A DNA stretch of 64,000 nucleotides. Origin: Deltaproteobacteria bacterium (GTDB lineage Bacteria; Desulfobacterota; Deferrisomatia; Deferrisomatales; JACRMM01). The DNA lies in assembly GCA_016214985.1 (NCBI GenBank), contig JACRMM010000018.1, positions 62,001-126,000 of the forward strand, in the 5' to 3' direction. A program made the translations under genes and the position numbers. Below the pieces are notes generated by a model, which saw only the letters and a list, made by a program, of their open reading frames with translations, did not search any database and had not been told where the DNA came from. This document shows, piece after piece, positions 28,901-37,597 of the stretch (positions are counted from its first letter, which is position 1; every line of letters begins with the position of its first letter).

Positions 28901-30461
28901 GGCCCTCGCACTCGGCGCCGGCGCCGAGATGCGGGCACCCATGGCCCGGGCCGTGATCGGGGGCCTCATCACCTCCACCCTCCTGACGCTCCTGGTGGTC
29001 CCGGTCGTCTACACGGTGCTGGAGGACTTCGGCAGCTGGGTGCACCGGAAGTGGGCGGGGGAGGCGCGGGAGGTCGGCGCCGAAGAAGGGGCCAACCGCG
29101 TCGTCGCCCTCCGCGGATGGAAGATGAGGCTCTTCTGCTGGGCCGCGGCCGGGCTGGTCGCCGTGGTGGGCGCGTTCGGCGCGGCGCGTGCCAGGGCCGA
29201 AGAAGCCCCGACCACCGTGGCCGATTCCCTCACGCTGGACGACTGCCTGCGGCTCGCCGCCGAACAGAATCGCGACATCCAGAGGGCTCGCGAGTTCCGA
29301 AACAAGGTGCAGGGACGGTACATCGAGGAGCGCGCCGCCGCGGTGCCTCAGGTGACGGTAACGGCAAACGGCCTCCGATCGCAGGATCAGAGCCAGAAGG
29401 CGGCGCTGGGAGTTACGCCGCGACCGAGCAGCGTGGCGACCCTCGACGCGGCCTTGTCCCAGGCGCTCTTCACCTGGGGCAAGGTCGGAGCCGCCATTCG
29501 GGCGGCGAAGGTCGGAATGCTCACCGCCGACGACGAGCTTCGACTCGCCCGGCAGGCCGCAGCACGGGACGTGACCGCGGCCTTCTACAACGTTCTCCTC
29601 GCCAGGGAGCTCAACTTCGTCGCTCGAGAAGCCCTTCAGCAGAAGCTCCAACACCTCGACGAGGCCCGCAAGCGCTTCGCGGTCGGCGTGGCGACGGACT
29701 ACGACGTCCTCGCCGCAGACGTCGCCGTCAAGAACGCCCAGCCGGAGGTCATCCGGACCGACACCCTGATCCGGCTCAGCCGAGACCGGCTCCGGTTCCT
29801 GCTCGCGATCGACGACCGGGAGGTTGACGTCAAGGGCAGCCTGGAGGTGTCCCCGGCCCCCTACCCCACGTACGAAGAGGCCCTCCGGACCGCCCGGGCC
29901 AACCGGCCGGAGCTCTCCCAGCTTCGCCACACCATCGCCATCAACGACGAGCTGGTGAAGATCGCCCAGGCGGACGACAAACCTCGCGTCGACTTCCGGG
30001 CCAACTACGGGTGGAGATATCTGGACGTGGGCACCGACAGCGACTCGGGGGCGGAGTGGACCGCAGGCGTGTACGCGACGTGGCCGCTCTTCGACGGGTT
30101 TCGGACCGAAGGCCGGGTCGTCCAGGCAAAGAGCGACGTGGCGAGCCTGAAGATCGACGAACGCAAGCTCCTCGACGCCATCAGCCTCGACGTCCGCGAC
30201 GCCGAGAACGCCCTTCGGGTGGCCGGCGAGATCCTGACGGCCCTGGAGGGAACGGTCGCCCAGGCGCAGCGGCTCCTCTTCATGGCGAACAAGGGCTTCG
30301 AGTATGGCGTGAAGACCAAGCTCGACGTCGACGATGCGCAACTCAACCTGAGCCAGGCCCAGGCGAGCCTCGCGAGCGCCCGCCGCGACTTCCTCGTGAA
30401 CCGCGTCAACCTCGAGTGGGTCATGGGCGTGCTGGGCGAGGGCGGCGGAGCCGCGCGGTGA
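25980..30461 (+). CDS. HAE1-type RND efflux pump fused in frame to a TolC-like outer-membrane factor
   Basis: 1493 residues without a stop. Residues 1-1040 are an AcrB-like pump: FLSDLSIKRPVFAAVMMLAL, porter domains, TM4 proton-relay Asp pair GLLIDDAIVVRENI, C-terminal TM10-12 GLVTKNAILLVDYAKVLRRS. Residues 1049-1493 are an outer-membrane efflux protein: MRLFCWAAAGLVAVVGAFGA (signal peptide), then the OEP repeats SLTLDDCLRLAAEQNRDI and LNLSQAQASLASARRDFLVN. The internal ATG 29124 has GGATGGAAG before it and could give a separate TolC-like protein. Fusion is known in other phyla but unusual here; topology allows it only if the linker is cleaved or the signal acts as an extra membrane helix. 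Confidence 0.92.
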   Translation: MFLSDLSIKRPVFAAVMMLALVTLGFFSYRRLPVDMFPDVEIPVVSVVTTYPGASPETVEREVTKRIEEAVNPISGVKHVMSSSREGVSTVVVQFNLGVTVNDAAQEARSKIGAIRGDLPQAIDEPIIQKLDFGGMPVISLAVSSSTLSPRDLTQLVDKKIKRRFESLSGVGKADIVGESKREVSVTVDPRRLEALGMGINEVIGGLRSENVNTPLGRLKRGGAEYPLRVSGKPEAVEDFGRMVIAERSGTPVTLEDVATVTDGIEERRSLALVNGTPAVALNILKQSGANTVGVVDAVLKTVEKVRAELPPGTKIDVVRDASVMIRDSVEDVKVTLVLGGLLTVFIVFCFLNSWRSTVITGLTLPISVMSSFIIMNFMGMTLNVMTLMALSLAIGLLIDDAIVVRENIVRHLEAGADHFTAAREGTAEIGLAVLATSLTIVAVFVPVAFMKGIIGQFFYHFGLTVAFAVLVSLFVSFTLDPMLSSRWEDPDIERTGKRHLVARILDRFNDWFDRTADRYRGMIGWALDHRKTVVLGALGAFVGGIVAFGTLESSFIPEYDRGEFQVNFKTSPDASIAETENRVEAVLQVLKDFPEIDHTYATIGAGDTGTVRDAGVYVKLVDRAERTRDQFAIQEDVRKRLEAVAGIVPSLQDPGSLDAAKPLQVSVRGEGIELLKEYSAALKKEMYKIPGVVDLEATLEHDIPEYRLTVDRQRAMDAGVRTADIVGTVGALVGGQAASTYEDADGDAVDVRVRLPEELRQDPSQVENLRLSVTKPGQASALVPLGQIVSYDVKATPSEIGRRDLIREVVLSANLQNLPIGTAVKKVKAAAARIPMAPGYQVVFSGEAEDMAESFGYMGEALLLAIVFVYLILAAQFESFIDPLAIMLSLPLSLVGMAGMLRLTGDTISIMSLIGLIMLMGLVTKNAILLVDYAKVLRRSGVDRREAVITAGRTRLRPILMTTAAMIFGMLPLALALGAGAEMRAPMARAVIGGLITSTLLTLLVVPVVYTVLEDFGSWVHRKWAGEAREVGAEEGANRVVALRGWKMRLFCWAAAGLVAVVGAFGAARARAEEAPTTVADSLTLDDCLRLAAEQNRDIQRAREFRNKVQGRYIEERAAAVPQVTVTANGLRSQDQSQKAALGVTPRPSSVATLDAALSQALFTWGKVGAAIRAAKVGMLTADDELRLARQAAARDVTAAFYNVLLARELNFVAREALQQKLQHLDEARKRFAVGVATDYDVLAADVAVKNAQPEVIRTDTLIRLSRDRLRFLLAIDDREVDVKGSLEVSPAPYPTYEEALRTARANRPELSQLRHTIAINDELVKIAQADDKPRVDFRANYGWRYLDVGTDSDSGAEWTAGVYATWPLFDGFRTEGRVVQAKSDVASLKIDERKLLDAISLDVRDAENALRVAGEILTALEGTVAQAQRLLFMANKGFEYGVKTKLDVDDAQLNLSQAQASLASARRDFLVNRVNLEWVMGVLGEGGGAAR

Positions 30462-30510
30462 GCGGGACCGCCCACGGCAAGGCACGGCCAGGAGAGACAC
30501 GGGGGCTCCC

Positions 30511-30636
30511 ATGACCATCGGTATCATCGTTCTCGTCGGGCTCGCGGTGCTCGCCGGGATCTACTTCGTGCTTCACAGCGAAGGGGCCAAGAAGGGGCCC
30601 GCACGAGACCGAGCCGACCCGGAGGAGCCCCCGTGA
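30511..30636 (+). CDS. Small single-pass membrane peptide (41 residues)
   Basis: MTIGIIVLVGLAVLAGIYFV is a membrane helix, followed by a charged tail LHSEGAKKGPARDRADPEEP. GGAGAG lies about 20 bases upstream with a GGGGG stretch nearer the start. The stop overlaps the GTG of the P-loop gene (GTGA), so it is very likely expressed with it. No family recognised. Confidence 0.6.
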   Translation: MTIGIIVLVGLAVLAGIYFVLHSEGAKKGPARDRADPEEPP

Positions 30637-31973
30637 GACGCCGGCGCGTCGTCATCCTCGGCGCCGCGGGGCGCGACTTTCACGACTTCAACGTCGTCTT
30701 CCGGGACGACCCGGCGATAGAGGTCGTCGCCTTCACGGCCACCCAGATCCCCTTCATCGAGCACCGGACCTACCCGGCAGACCTCGCGGGACCGCTCTAC
30801 CCTGCGGGGATCGCGATTCACCCGGAAGACGATCTCGAGGTCCTGATCCGGGATCTGGCGGCTGACGAGGTCGTTTTTGCATACAGCGACGTCACCCACG
30901 AGCACGTGATGCACCTCGCCTCCCGCTCGCTGGCTGCGGGCGCGGACTTCACGCTCCTGGGGCCGGACCGCACCATGCTCCGTTCGCGGCAGCCGGTGAT
31001 CTCCGTGTGCGCGGTGCGCACGGGCTGCGGGAAGTCGGGGATCGTCCGGTACGCGGCCCGAGTCCTGCGGGAGCAAGGGGTCCGCGCCGCCGTGATCCGG
31101 CACCCCATGCCCTACGGCGACCTCTCGGCCCAGCGCTGCCAACGCTTCGAGACGCTGGCGGACCTGGACCGCCAGCACTGCACCGTGGAGGAGCGGGAAG
31201 AGTACGAGCCCCTGCTTCGAGGCGGCACCCCGGTTTTCTCCGGAGTCGATACCGCCGCGGTCCTGGCGCAGGCGGAGCAGGCCGGGGAGGTGCTCCTGTG
31301 GGACGGCGGGAACAATGACCTGCCGTTTCTGGACGCGGGCCTCGAGATCGTCGTGGTGGACCCCCATCGGCCGGGCCACGAGACGTCGTTCCACCCGGGC
31401 GAGGCCAATCTGCGCCGCGCCGACCTGATCGTCGTCAACAAGGTCGACTCGGCCTCTCCCGAGAACATCCGTGCCGTGGAGGAGAGCGCCCGGCGTCTCA
31501 ACCCTCGCGCCGCCGTGATCCGACTGGCGTCGGCGATCTCGGTCGAAGGGTCTGAGGCGATCCGTGGCCAGCGGGTCCTGGCCGTGGAGGACGGACCGAC
31601 CCTGACACACGGCGGCATGGCTTACGGAGCAGCCACCCTGGCGGCTCGCCGGTTCGGGGCCGCGGAGCTCGTCGACCCCCGGCCCCACGCCGTGGGGTCC
31701 ATCGCCGCCGCCTTCCGGGACTTTCCCCACCTGGGCCACGTCCTCCCCGCCCTGGGCTACTCTCCGCACCAGCTCCGGGAGCTCCGGGAAGCCATCGAGG
31801 CCGCGCCCTGCGACCTCGTGCTCGTCGGAACACCGGTCGACCTGGGAGCGCTTCTCGGCCTTCGACGGCCCACGCTTCGCGTGCGCTACGAGGTCGAAGA
31901 GGGGCCGGGCGCGCCACTTCGGGCGCGTCTCGCGGCATGTGCCCGCGAGACGTCCGGAGGCGCAACGCCGTGA
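30633..31973 (+). CDS. P-loop GTPase-like protein of the cyclic 2,3-diphosphoglycerate synthetase family
   Basis: 446 residues. RRVVILGAAGRDFHDFNVVF at the start, Walker A AVRTGCGKSGIVRYAA (about 127-142), Walker B VLLWDGGNNDLPF, and NKVD (VVNKVDSA, G4-like) resemble the cDPGS family of methanogens, which ligates 2,3-diphosphoglycerate to its cyclic form. Bacterial homologues have no established role and lack the thermophile context. It is coupled to carbamate kinase by a GTGA overlap, which points to a shared pathway. The enzyme activity is not assigned. Confidence 0.78.
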   Translation: MRRRRVVILGAAGRDFHDFNVVFRDDPAIEVVAFTATQIPFIEHRTYPADLAGPLYPAGIAIHPEDDLEVLIRDLAADEVVFAYSDVTHEHVMHLASRSLAAGADFTLLGPDRTMLRSRQPVISVCAVRTGCGKSGIVRYAARVLREQGVRAAVIRHPMPYGDLSAQRCQRFETLADLDRQHCTVEEREEYEPLLRGGTPVFSGVDTAAVLAQAEQAGEVLLWDGGNNDLPFLDAGLEIVVVDPHRPGHETSFHPGEANLRRADLIVVNKVDSASPENIRAVEESARRLNPRAAVIRLASAISVEGSEAIRGQRVLAVEDGPTLTHGGMAYGAATLAARRFGAAELVDPRPHAVGSIAAAFRDFPHLGHVLPALGYSPHQLRELREAIEAAPCDLVLVGTPVDLGALLGLRRPTLRVRYEVEEGPGAPLRARLAACARETSGGATP

Positions 31974-32923
31974 CGCGGCGGCCCGGCCGGCTCTGCGTCA
32001 TCTCCCTGGGCGGCAACGCGATCCTGAGACGCGGCGACCGCGGCACGGTGGAGGAGCAGTTCGCCCGGGCGAGCTCCTGCGCGGCGCACGTCGCACGCCT
32101 CTTCGAGGAGGGCCTGGGGGTGGTCATCACCCACGGCAACGGCCCGATCGTCGGCAACATCGTCCTGCGCAACGAGGCGGCGCGAAACACCGTTCCCCCC
32201 ATGCCGCTCTACATCTGCGACGCCGACTCCGAGGGCGGTATCGGGTTCATGATCCAGCAAACCCTCTACAACCAGCTCCACCGGCTGCACCGCGTGCGCG
32301 ACGTGGCGACCGTCATCACCCAGGTCGTGGTCGCACGAGACGACCCGGCCTTCGAGCACCCCACGAAGCCCATCGGGCCCTACTACAGCGAGGCCGAGGC
32401 GGAGGAGCTGCGCCGGGCCCGGTCGTGGCACGTCGCGGCGGACAGCGGCCGGGGCTACCGCCGGGTGGTCGCCTCGCCCAAACCCCTGCGGGTCGTGGAG
32501 GTGGACGTGATCCGGAGGCTTGCTGGGGAGGGGGTGGTGGTCATCGCCGCCGGAGGAGGGGGCGTCCCGGTCTTCGAGGGTCCTGACGGCAACCTCTCCG
32601 GCGCCGAGGCCGTGATCGACAAGGACCTGACCACGGGCGTGCTGGCGAGGGAGCTCGGCGCCGACCGGATCATCAACCTCACGGAGATCGACCGCGTGTA
32701 CCTGGACTACGGCACGCCGGCCCAGAGGGGCATTCACGACGTGCGCGTCCCCGAGCTCCGAGGGTACGCCGCCGCGGGTCACTTCCCCCCGGGGAGCATG
32801 GGCCCCAAGATCGCGGGCGCCATCGACTTTCTGGAGGGAGGCGGGCGGGAGGTCCTGATCACGCAGCCGGAGCTCCTCGAGGCCGCTCTCGAGGGCCGTG
32901 CCGGCACCCGAATCCACCCCTGA
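31970..32923 (+). CDS. arcC: Carbamate kinase
   Basis: 317 residues. ISLGGNAILRRGDRG, VITHGNGPIVGNIVLRNE, VVIAAGGGGVPVF and DKDLTTGVLARELGADRIIN are the amino-acid-kinase/carbamate-kinase motifs. It makes ATP from carbamoyl phosphate, or the reverse. No arcA, arcB or other arginine/purine catabolic gene is adjacent, so its pathway is not fixed by context; the partner is the cDPGS-like gene upstream. Confidence 0.93.
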   Translation: MTRRPGRLCVISLGGNAILRRGDRGTVEEQFARASSCAAHVARLFEEGLGVVITHGNGPIVGNIVLRNEAARNTVPPMPLYICDADSEGGIGFMIQQTLYNQLHRLHRVRDVATVITQVVVARDDPAFEHPTKPIGPYYSEAEAEELRRARSWHVAADSGRGYRRVVASPKPLRVVEVDVIRRLAGEGVVVIAAGGGGVPVFEGPDGNLSGAEAVIDKDLTTGVLARELGADRIINLTEIDRVYLDYGTPAQRGIHDVRVPELRGYAAAGHFPPGSMGPKIAGAIDFLEGGGREVLITQPELLEAALEGRAGTRIHP

Positions 32924-33027
32924 CCGCCAGACGGGGCCCCGCGCCTTTCCCCCGGGCGACCCGGGGTACTACCGGGCGTCCGGGAGCCGACGGCTCGGCG
33001 CCGCGCGCACGGAGGATCGAGGTCCGA

Positions 33028-33610
33028 TCACGGTCGGCCCCCCAGGAGATCCCTCAGCAACGCCTCCGTTTCCGGAGCGCCGGATCCGGCAAGTACGGCA
33101 GCGAGCCTTCCCCCTCTCACTCCCACGGTGACGGGGCCCTGGGCGGGATCGTTTCCCACAAGCCGTTCGATCCCCGCCTGCGTCGACCGGACTGCGCCCT
33201 GCAAGACCCTTTCGTAGGCGTCCAACGCACGGTCCGCGCCCTCGGTGACCGTCGCCACGGCGACGCGCGGTCCGCGCCGGGACGCTCCCTCCAGACCTGG
33301 CGGAAGCGCCTCGCGGCCGAGGAGATGATCGGGTTGGAAGCGAACCGTCCGAGGCACGGCCAGCCTCGACAACCCGGCTCGCGTCGTCCGGCGCCTCGAA
33401 GTAGGCGGCGGCCGCATCGATCAGGCCAAAACGCCGGTAGAGCTCCGCTTCCCCGTCGATCCGCTCCCAGAGGGTCTCCGGCGAGTAGCGCTCGATGGTC
33501 CCGGACCGGTGGAACGGGGCCAGGTCGTCTGCACCGGGGAACCAAGCCTCTGCCAACGCGAGGCTGGGAAGCGCCGCGATCGCGAGCAGGATCAGTGGCC
33601 GGTCAGCCAA
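33028..33610 (-). pseudogene. DUF6599-family gene with internal deletion and frameshift
   Basis: The first part (from a TTG start overlapping the reductase stop) has a signal peptide and the family start ERYSPETLWERIDGEAELYR, RFGLIDAAAAYFEAPDDAS. After about residue 82 the reading moves to another frame, where RFQPDHLLGREALPPGLEGA and DRALDAYERVLQGAV, the family's C-terminal part, run to the TGA at 33028. About 100 middle residues expected in the family are missing. The gene is probably dead; a sequencing indel alone would not explain the missing core. Confidence 0.65.
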
Positions 33611-34712
33611 CGCCGACCTCCCTCAACTGCGCCGCCCGTCTCATCCGTTCGGATACCTCCACACCCTTGCGGCAGGTGACGGAGCACCCGGCGCAGGAAC
33701 CGCAGGGAAGGGAAACCCCCACCAAGGTCTCCCTCGCCAGGTCGAGCCGCCCGTACCCCTCGGCATACATGAGAGCTCGCAGGGCGGTCGGGACGTCGGC
33801 CCCGTCGGCGCACTGCCCGGCGCAGGCCCCGCAGCCGCGGCAGTAGCGGTCGCCCACCGCCAGGGCATAAAGGCGAAGCGCCGCCTTGTCCCGCCAGGTG
33901 TGCTGGGTCCCCATCACGCCCGTGTTCTCCCGGACCTGTTCGTACGTGGTCATGCTCGGGATGGCGGTACCGACGAAGGAGTGCTGGAGCACCCAGCGCA
34001 GCGCGGACTGGTAGGGATTGAGCCCCGGAGCGGGGCGCATGGAGTACCCGCCCGTCATGACCTTCATGGCAATCACCCCGACCCCGGCGGCAGCGGCTGT
34101 CCTCGCGGCCTCGACCATGTCCTCTCCTACCTGGAAGTTGAAGGTAGTGAGAACGGTGTCGTACACCTTGGCCTCCACCGCAGCACTCAACACCTGGGGC
34201 ATGTTGGAGTGGGTCGTGACGCCGGCAAACCGGATCTTGCCCGCCTTGCGCAGCTCCTCCACCGCCTCCAGGTGATCCGGCAGGAGGACCTGATCCCGGC
34301 TCGAGAGCCCGTGGAGCTGAAACACGTCGATCACGTCGGTTCGCAGGGCCTTGAGGCTCTGCTCGGCCGTTGCGACCACCAGCGCTTTGCGGCCGAGGAC
34401 GTGACACTTCGTCGCGACGACCGCGTCCTGTCGCCGGCCCTTGAGCCCCTCGGCCAGAGTCTCCTCGTTGCGCCCCCCCATGTAGGCCCGGGCCGTGTCG
34501 AAATAGTTCACGCCGGCGTCGAACGCGGCGCGCACGTGGGCCGGATCGGAGGTGAGCATGACGCCCATCCCCACCTCGGACACCCGGAGGCCGGTGCGGC
34601 CCAGGGATCGGAAGGTGGGAACCGCCGCCGCCGCGATCGGCGCTGCGGCGCCTACTAGCGGAACGGTGGCCGCGAGGGCGAGGAAGTCGCGGCGGGTCAG
34701 CGGTGTGCTCAC
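33603..34712 (-). CDS. Tat-exported aldo/keto reductase with C-terminal iron-sulfur domain
   Basis: 369 residues. Tat signal STPLTRRDFLALAATVPLVG; aldo-keto reductase barrel (FRSLGRTGLRVSEVGMG, FDTARAYMGGRNEE with the Tyr, KCHVLG Lys-His region); then two ferredoxin-like cysteine sets, CRGCGACAGQC and CGSCAGCSVTC. An exported or membrane-surface oxidoreductase that might pass electrons from a barrel substrate to Fe-S centres. Substrate unknown. The DUF6599 gene follows, overlapping by 8 bases. Confidence 0.87.
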   Translation of the reverse strand: MSTPLTRRDFLALAATVPLVGAAAPIAAAAVPTFRSLGRTGLRVSEVGMGVMLTSDPAHVRAAFDAGVNYFDTARAYMGGRNEETLAEGLKGRRQDAVVATKCHVLGRKALVVATAEQSLKALRTDVIDVFQLHGLSSRDQVLLPDHLEAVEELRKAGKIRFAGVTTHSNMPQVLSAAVEAKVYDTVLTTFNFQVGEDMVEAARTAAAAGVGVIAMKVMTGGYSMRPAPGLNPYQSALRWVLQHSFVGTAIPSMTTYEQVRENTGVMGTQHTWRDKAALRLYALAVGDRYCRGCGACAGQCADGADVPTALRALMYAEGYGRLDLARETLVGVSLPCGSCAGCSVTCRKGVEVSERMRRAAQLREVGVG

Positions 34713-34880
34713 GGTTCACCTCCAAGGCTCGGGCGATGGACGACGCGACGGCAGGTCCCAGCATACGGTCTTGGAACCGGAGCGCAATCGGCCGATCGGT
34801 CGAGGGAAAGGTGTTTGCCTGTCCCGAACGCCCGTTCGGGACATACGCGCGGCGGCACGTTCGTCGCCCTGTCGTTTCCC

Positions 34881-34909
34881 TTGACCCGGGGTGTCGTCAC
34901 AGTTAACAT
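34881..34909 (+). promoter_or_regulatory. Putative sigma70 promoter of hppA
   Basis: TTGACC and TAACAT separated by 17 bases, about 100 bases before the hppA ATG. It is the best promoter match in the 300-base divergent gap (34713-35012), which holds no gene I can support. Confidence 0.5.
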
Positions 34910-35012
34910 TTGCGGCCCGCGGCGGCGCTCGTGGACCGAACGCGAGACACCGTATGTTTTCTACCATGATGTCGTCCACTTCCCCTCACACGCGCTCCAA
35001 GGAGGAGGCCCC

Positions 35013-37478
35013 ATGACCACGGTACCGACCAGCCCCCCATCCGGTCCCCTGCACCGCTTCAGTACCGCGGCGCCCCGGCTCACCCTGTGGGTCCTGACGC
35101 TCGCGGCGGGCCTCTTCGCCTCGGCGGCCCACGCCAGCGAGGCCGAGCTCGAGATCCCGGATCTCGCCTCCGTGTCGTTCTTCGGCGTGTCCGGCCACGG
35201 CCTGCTCCTCTTCGGGCTCATCGTCTGCCTGGCCGGGATCGGCTTCGGCCTCGTCCAGTACATGCAGATCAAGAACCTCCCGGTCCACCGGGCCATGCTC
35301 GAGATCTCGGAGCTCATCTTCGAGACCTGCAAGACCTACCTGATCACCCAGGGCAAGTTCATCGCGATCCTGTGGGCCTTCATCGCCGTGATCATGGTGT
35401 GGTACTTCAGTCGCTCGATGGATATGGGAAGGGTCGCGATCATCGTCTTCTTCTCGATCATCGGAATCCTGGGTAGCTACGGCGTGGCGTGGTTCGGCAT
35501 CCGGATCAACACCTTCGCCAACTCCCGCACCGCCTTCGCTGGCCTCGGCGGCAAGCCCTACCCGACCATGGCGATCCCGCTCAAGGCCGGGATGAGCATC
35601 GGCATGCTCCTGATCAGCGTGGAGCTGGTGCTCATGTTGATCATCCTTCTCTTCGTGCCGGGCAAGCTGGCCGGACCGTGCTTCATCGGCTTCGCCATCG
35701 GCGAGTCGCTGGGTGCCGCGGCGCTGCGAATCGCCGGCGGCATCTTCACCAAGATCGCTGACATCGGCTCCGACCTGATGAAGATCGTCTTCAAGATCAA
35801 GGAAGACGACGTCCGCAACCCCGGCGTCATCGCCGACTGCACGGGCGACAACGCGGGCGACTCGGTCGGCCCGACGGCGGACGGCTTCGAGACCTACGGC
35901 GTCACCGGCGTCGCGCTCATCACCTTCATCCTCCTGGCCGTCGGCACCAAGCTAGACCCGGCCCTGAAGATCGAGCACCAGGTGAAGCTGCTGGTCTGGA
36001 TCTTCGTGATGCGCATCGGCATGATCGTCACCTCGGCCGCCTCTTACTGGATCAACGGGATCGCGAACAAGGCCAAGTATGGGGAATCCAAGAAGTTCAA
36101 CTTCGAGCACCCCCTGACCTCGCTCGTCTGGCTCACCTCAGCGATCTCCATCCTCATGACCTACGTCCTGTCCTTCGCGCTCATCCCGAGCCTGGGCGGT
36201 GGGACGCTGTGGTGGAAGCTCGCGACGATCATCACCTGCGGCACGCTCGCCGGCGCCGTCATTCCGGAGTTCGTCAAGATCTTCACGTCGACCAACTCGG
36301 GCCACGTGCGCGAGGTCGTCACCGCCTCCCGCGAGGGCGGCGCGTCCCTGAACATCCTGTCCGGCCTGGTGGCCGGCAACTTCAGCGCCTACTGGCTGGG
36401 GATGGCCATCATTGCCCTGATGGGCGGGGCCTGGGCGGTGAGCACCCAGGGCCTCGGCGACATCATGGTCGCCCCGGCGATCTTCGCCTTCGGCCTGGTG
36501 GCCTTCGGCTTCCTCGGCATGGGGCCGGTCACGATCGCGGTCGACTCCTACGGCCCGGTGACCGACAACGCCCAGTCGGTGTACGAGCTCTCCCAGATCG
36601 AAGAGATCCCGAACATCAAGCAGGAGATCCAGCGGGACTTCGGCTTCGAGCCGAACTTCGAGGAAGCCAAGATGTACCTCGAGGAGAATGACGGGGCCGG
36701 CAACACCTTCAAGGCCACGGCGAAGCCGGTGCTCATCGGCACGGCCGTCGTCGGTTCTACAACGCTGATCTTCTCCATCATCCAGCTCCTGACGGCGAAG
36801 TTCGGGGCGGCGGACGTCTCGGTGGGTCTGTCCATCCTGAACCCGCTCTTCTTCCTCGGGCTGATCACGGGCGGCGCGATCATCTACTGGTTCTCCGGCG
36901 CCTCCATCCAGGCGGTCTCTACCGGCGCCTACCGGGCGGTAGAGTTCATCAAGCGCAACATCAGGCTGGACGAGGGCGCGGGAAAGGCGTCGGTGGAAGA
37001 CTCGAAGAAGGTCGTCGAGATCTGCACCCAGTATGCGCAGAAGGGCATGTTCAACATCTTCCTGGGCGTGTTCTTCTCCACGCTGGCCTTCGCCTGCCTC
37101 AACCACTACTTCTTCATCGGGTACCTGATCTCGATCGCGATCTTCGGCCTCTACCAGGCGATCTTCATGGCCAACGCCGGCGGTGCCTGGGACAACGCGA
37201 AGAAGCTCATCGAGACCGAGCTCAACATGAAGGGCACCGAGCTCCACGATGCCTGCGTCATCGGCGACACCGTCGGCGATCCCTTCAAGGACACCTCCTC
37301 GGTGGCCATGAACCCGATCATCAAGTTCACCACGCTCTTCGGGCTCCTGGCCGTCGAGCTGGCGATCACCCTGAACCCGACCGTCAGCCACTCGCTGGCC
37401 CTGGTGTTCTTCCTCGTCTCCACGATCTTCGTGTACCGGTCCTTCTACGGAATGCGGATCCCGGCGGTGGAGACCTGA
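35013..37478 (+). CDS. hppA: K+-insensitive membrane-bound proton-pumping pyrophosphatase
   Basis: 821 residues with about 16 hydrophobic helices. Catalytic signatures: GDNAGDSVGPTADGFETYG, the acidic EDDVRNPGV, GNTFKATAKPVLIG with Lys at the position that makes the family K+-independent, and DTVGDPFKDTSSVAMNP. It couples cytoplasmic PPi hydrolysis to H+ (or Na+) export, saving energy in low-energy metabolism. ATG 35013 follows AGGAGG. The N-terminal 45 residues (through AAHASEAELEIPDL) look like an added signal-like segment. A strong terminator follows. Confidence 0.94.
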   Translation: MTTVPTSPPSGPLHRFSTAAPRLTLWVLTLAAGLFASAAHASEAELEIPDLASVSFFGVSGHGLLLFGLIVCLAGIGFGLVQYMQIKNLPVHRAMLEISELIFETCKTYLITQGKFIAILWAFIAVIMVWYFSRSMDMGRVAIIVFFSIIGILGSYGVAWFGIRINTFANSRTAFAGLGGKPYPTMAIPLKAGMSIGMLLISVELVLMLIILLFVPGKLAGPCFIGFAIGESLGAAALRIAGGIFTKIADIGSDLMKIVFKIKEDDVRNPGVIADCTGDNAGDSVGPTADGFETYGVTGVALITFILLAVGTKLDPALKIEHQVKLLVWIFVMRIGMIVTSAASYWINGIANKAKYGESKKFNFEHPLTSLVWLTSAISILMTYVLSFALIPSLGGGTLWWKLATIITCGTLAGAVIPEFVKIFTSTNSGHVREVVTASREGGASLNILSGLVAGNFSAYWLGMAIIALMGGAWAVSTQGLGDIMVAPAIFAFGLVAFGFLGMGPVTIAVDSYGPVTDNAQSVYELSQIEEIPNIKQEIQRDFGFEPNFEEAKMYLEENDGAGNTFKATAKPVLIGTAVVGSTTLIFSIIQLLTAKFGAADVSVGLSILNPLFFLGLITGGAIIYWFSGASIQAVSTGAYRAVEFIKRNIRLDEGAGKASVEDSKKVVEICTQYAQKGMFNIFLGVFFSTLAFACLNHYFFIGYLISIAIFGLYQAIFMANAGGAWDNAKKLIETELNMKGTELHDACVIGDTVGDPFKDTSSVAMNPIIKFTTLFGLLAVELAITLNPTVSHSLALVFFLVSTIFVYRSFYGMRIPAVET

Positions 37479-37506
37479 TCAAGCCCAGAGCACCGCACAG
37501 ATAGAC

Positions 37507-37540
37507 AAGAGGGGCCCCTTTCGAGGGGCCCCTCTTGTTT
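37507..37540 (+). terminator. Rho-independent terminator after hppA
   Basis: Twelve-base perfect stem AAGAGGGGCCCC / GGGGCCCCTCTT, six-base loop TTTCGA, then GTTT. 28 bases after the hppA stop. Confidence 0.9.
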
Positions 37541-37597
37541 CACGGAGGCGGGGCCTCCTACGGAGAGGGCCCTGATCCCGGCTGTCCGGCCGTGCGG

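Noticed and set aside
27171-30527. 1118-residue open frame on the minus strand opposite the RND-OMF gene
   Set aside because: Low-complexity, Arg/His/Gly-rich translation with no motifs; a GC-rich antisense shadow. The plus strand has full family motifs.
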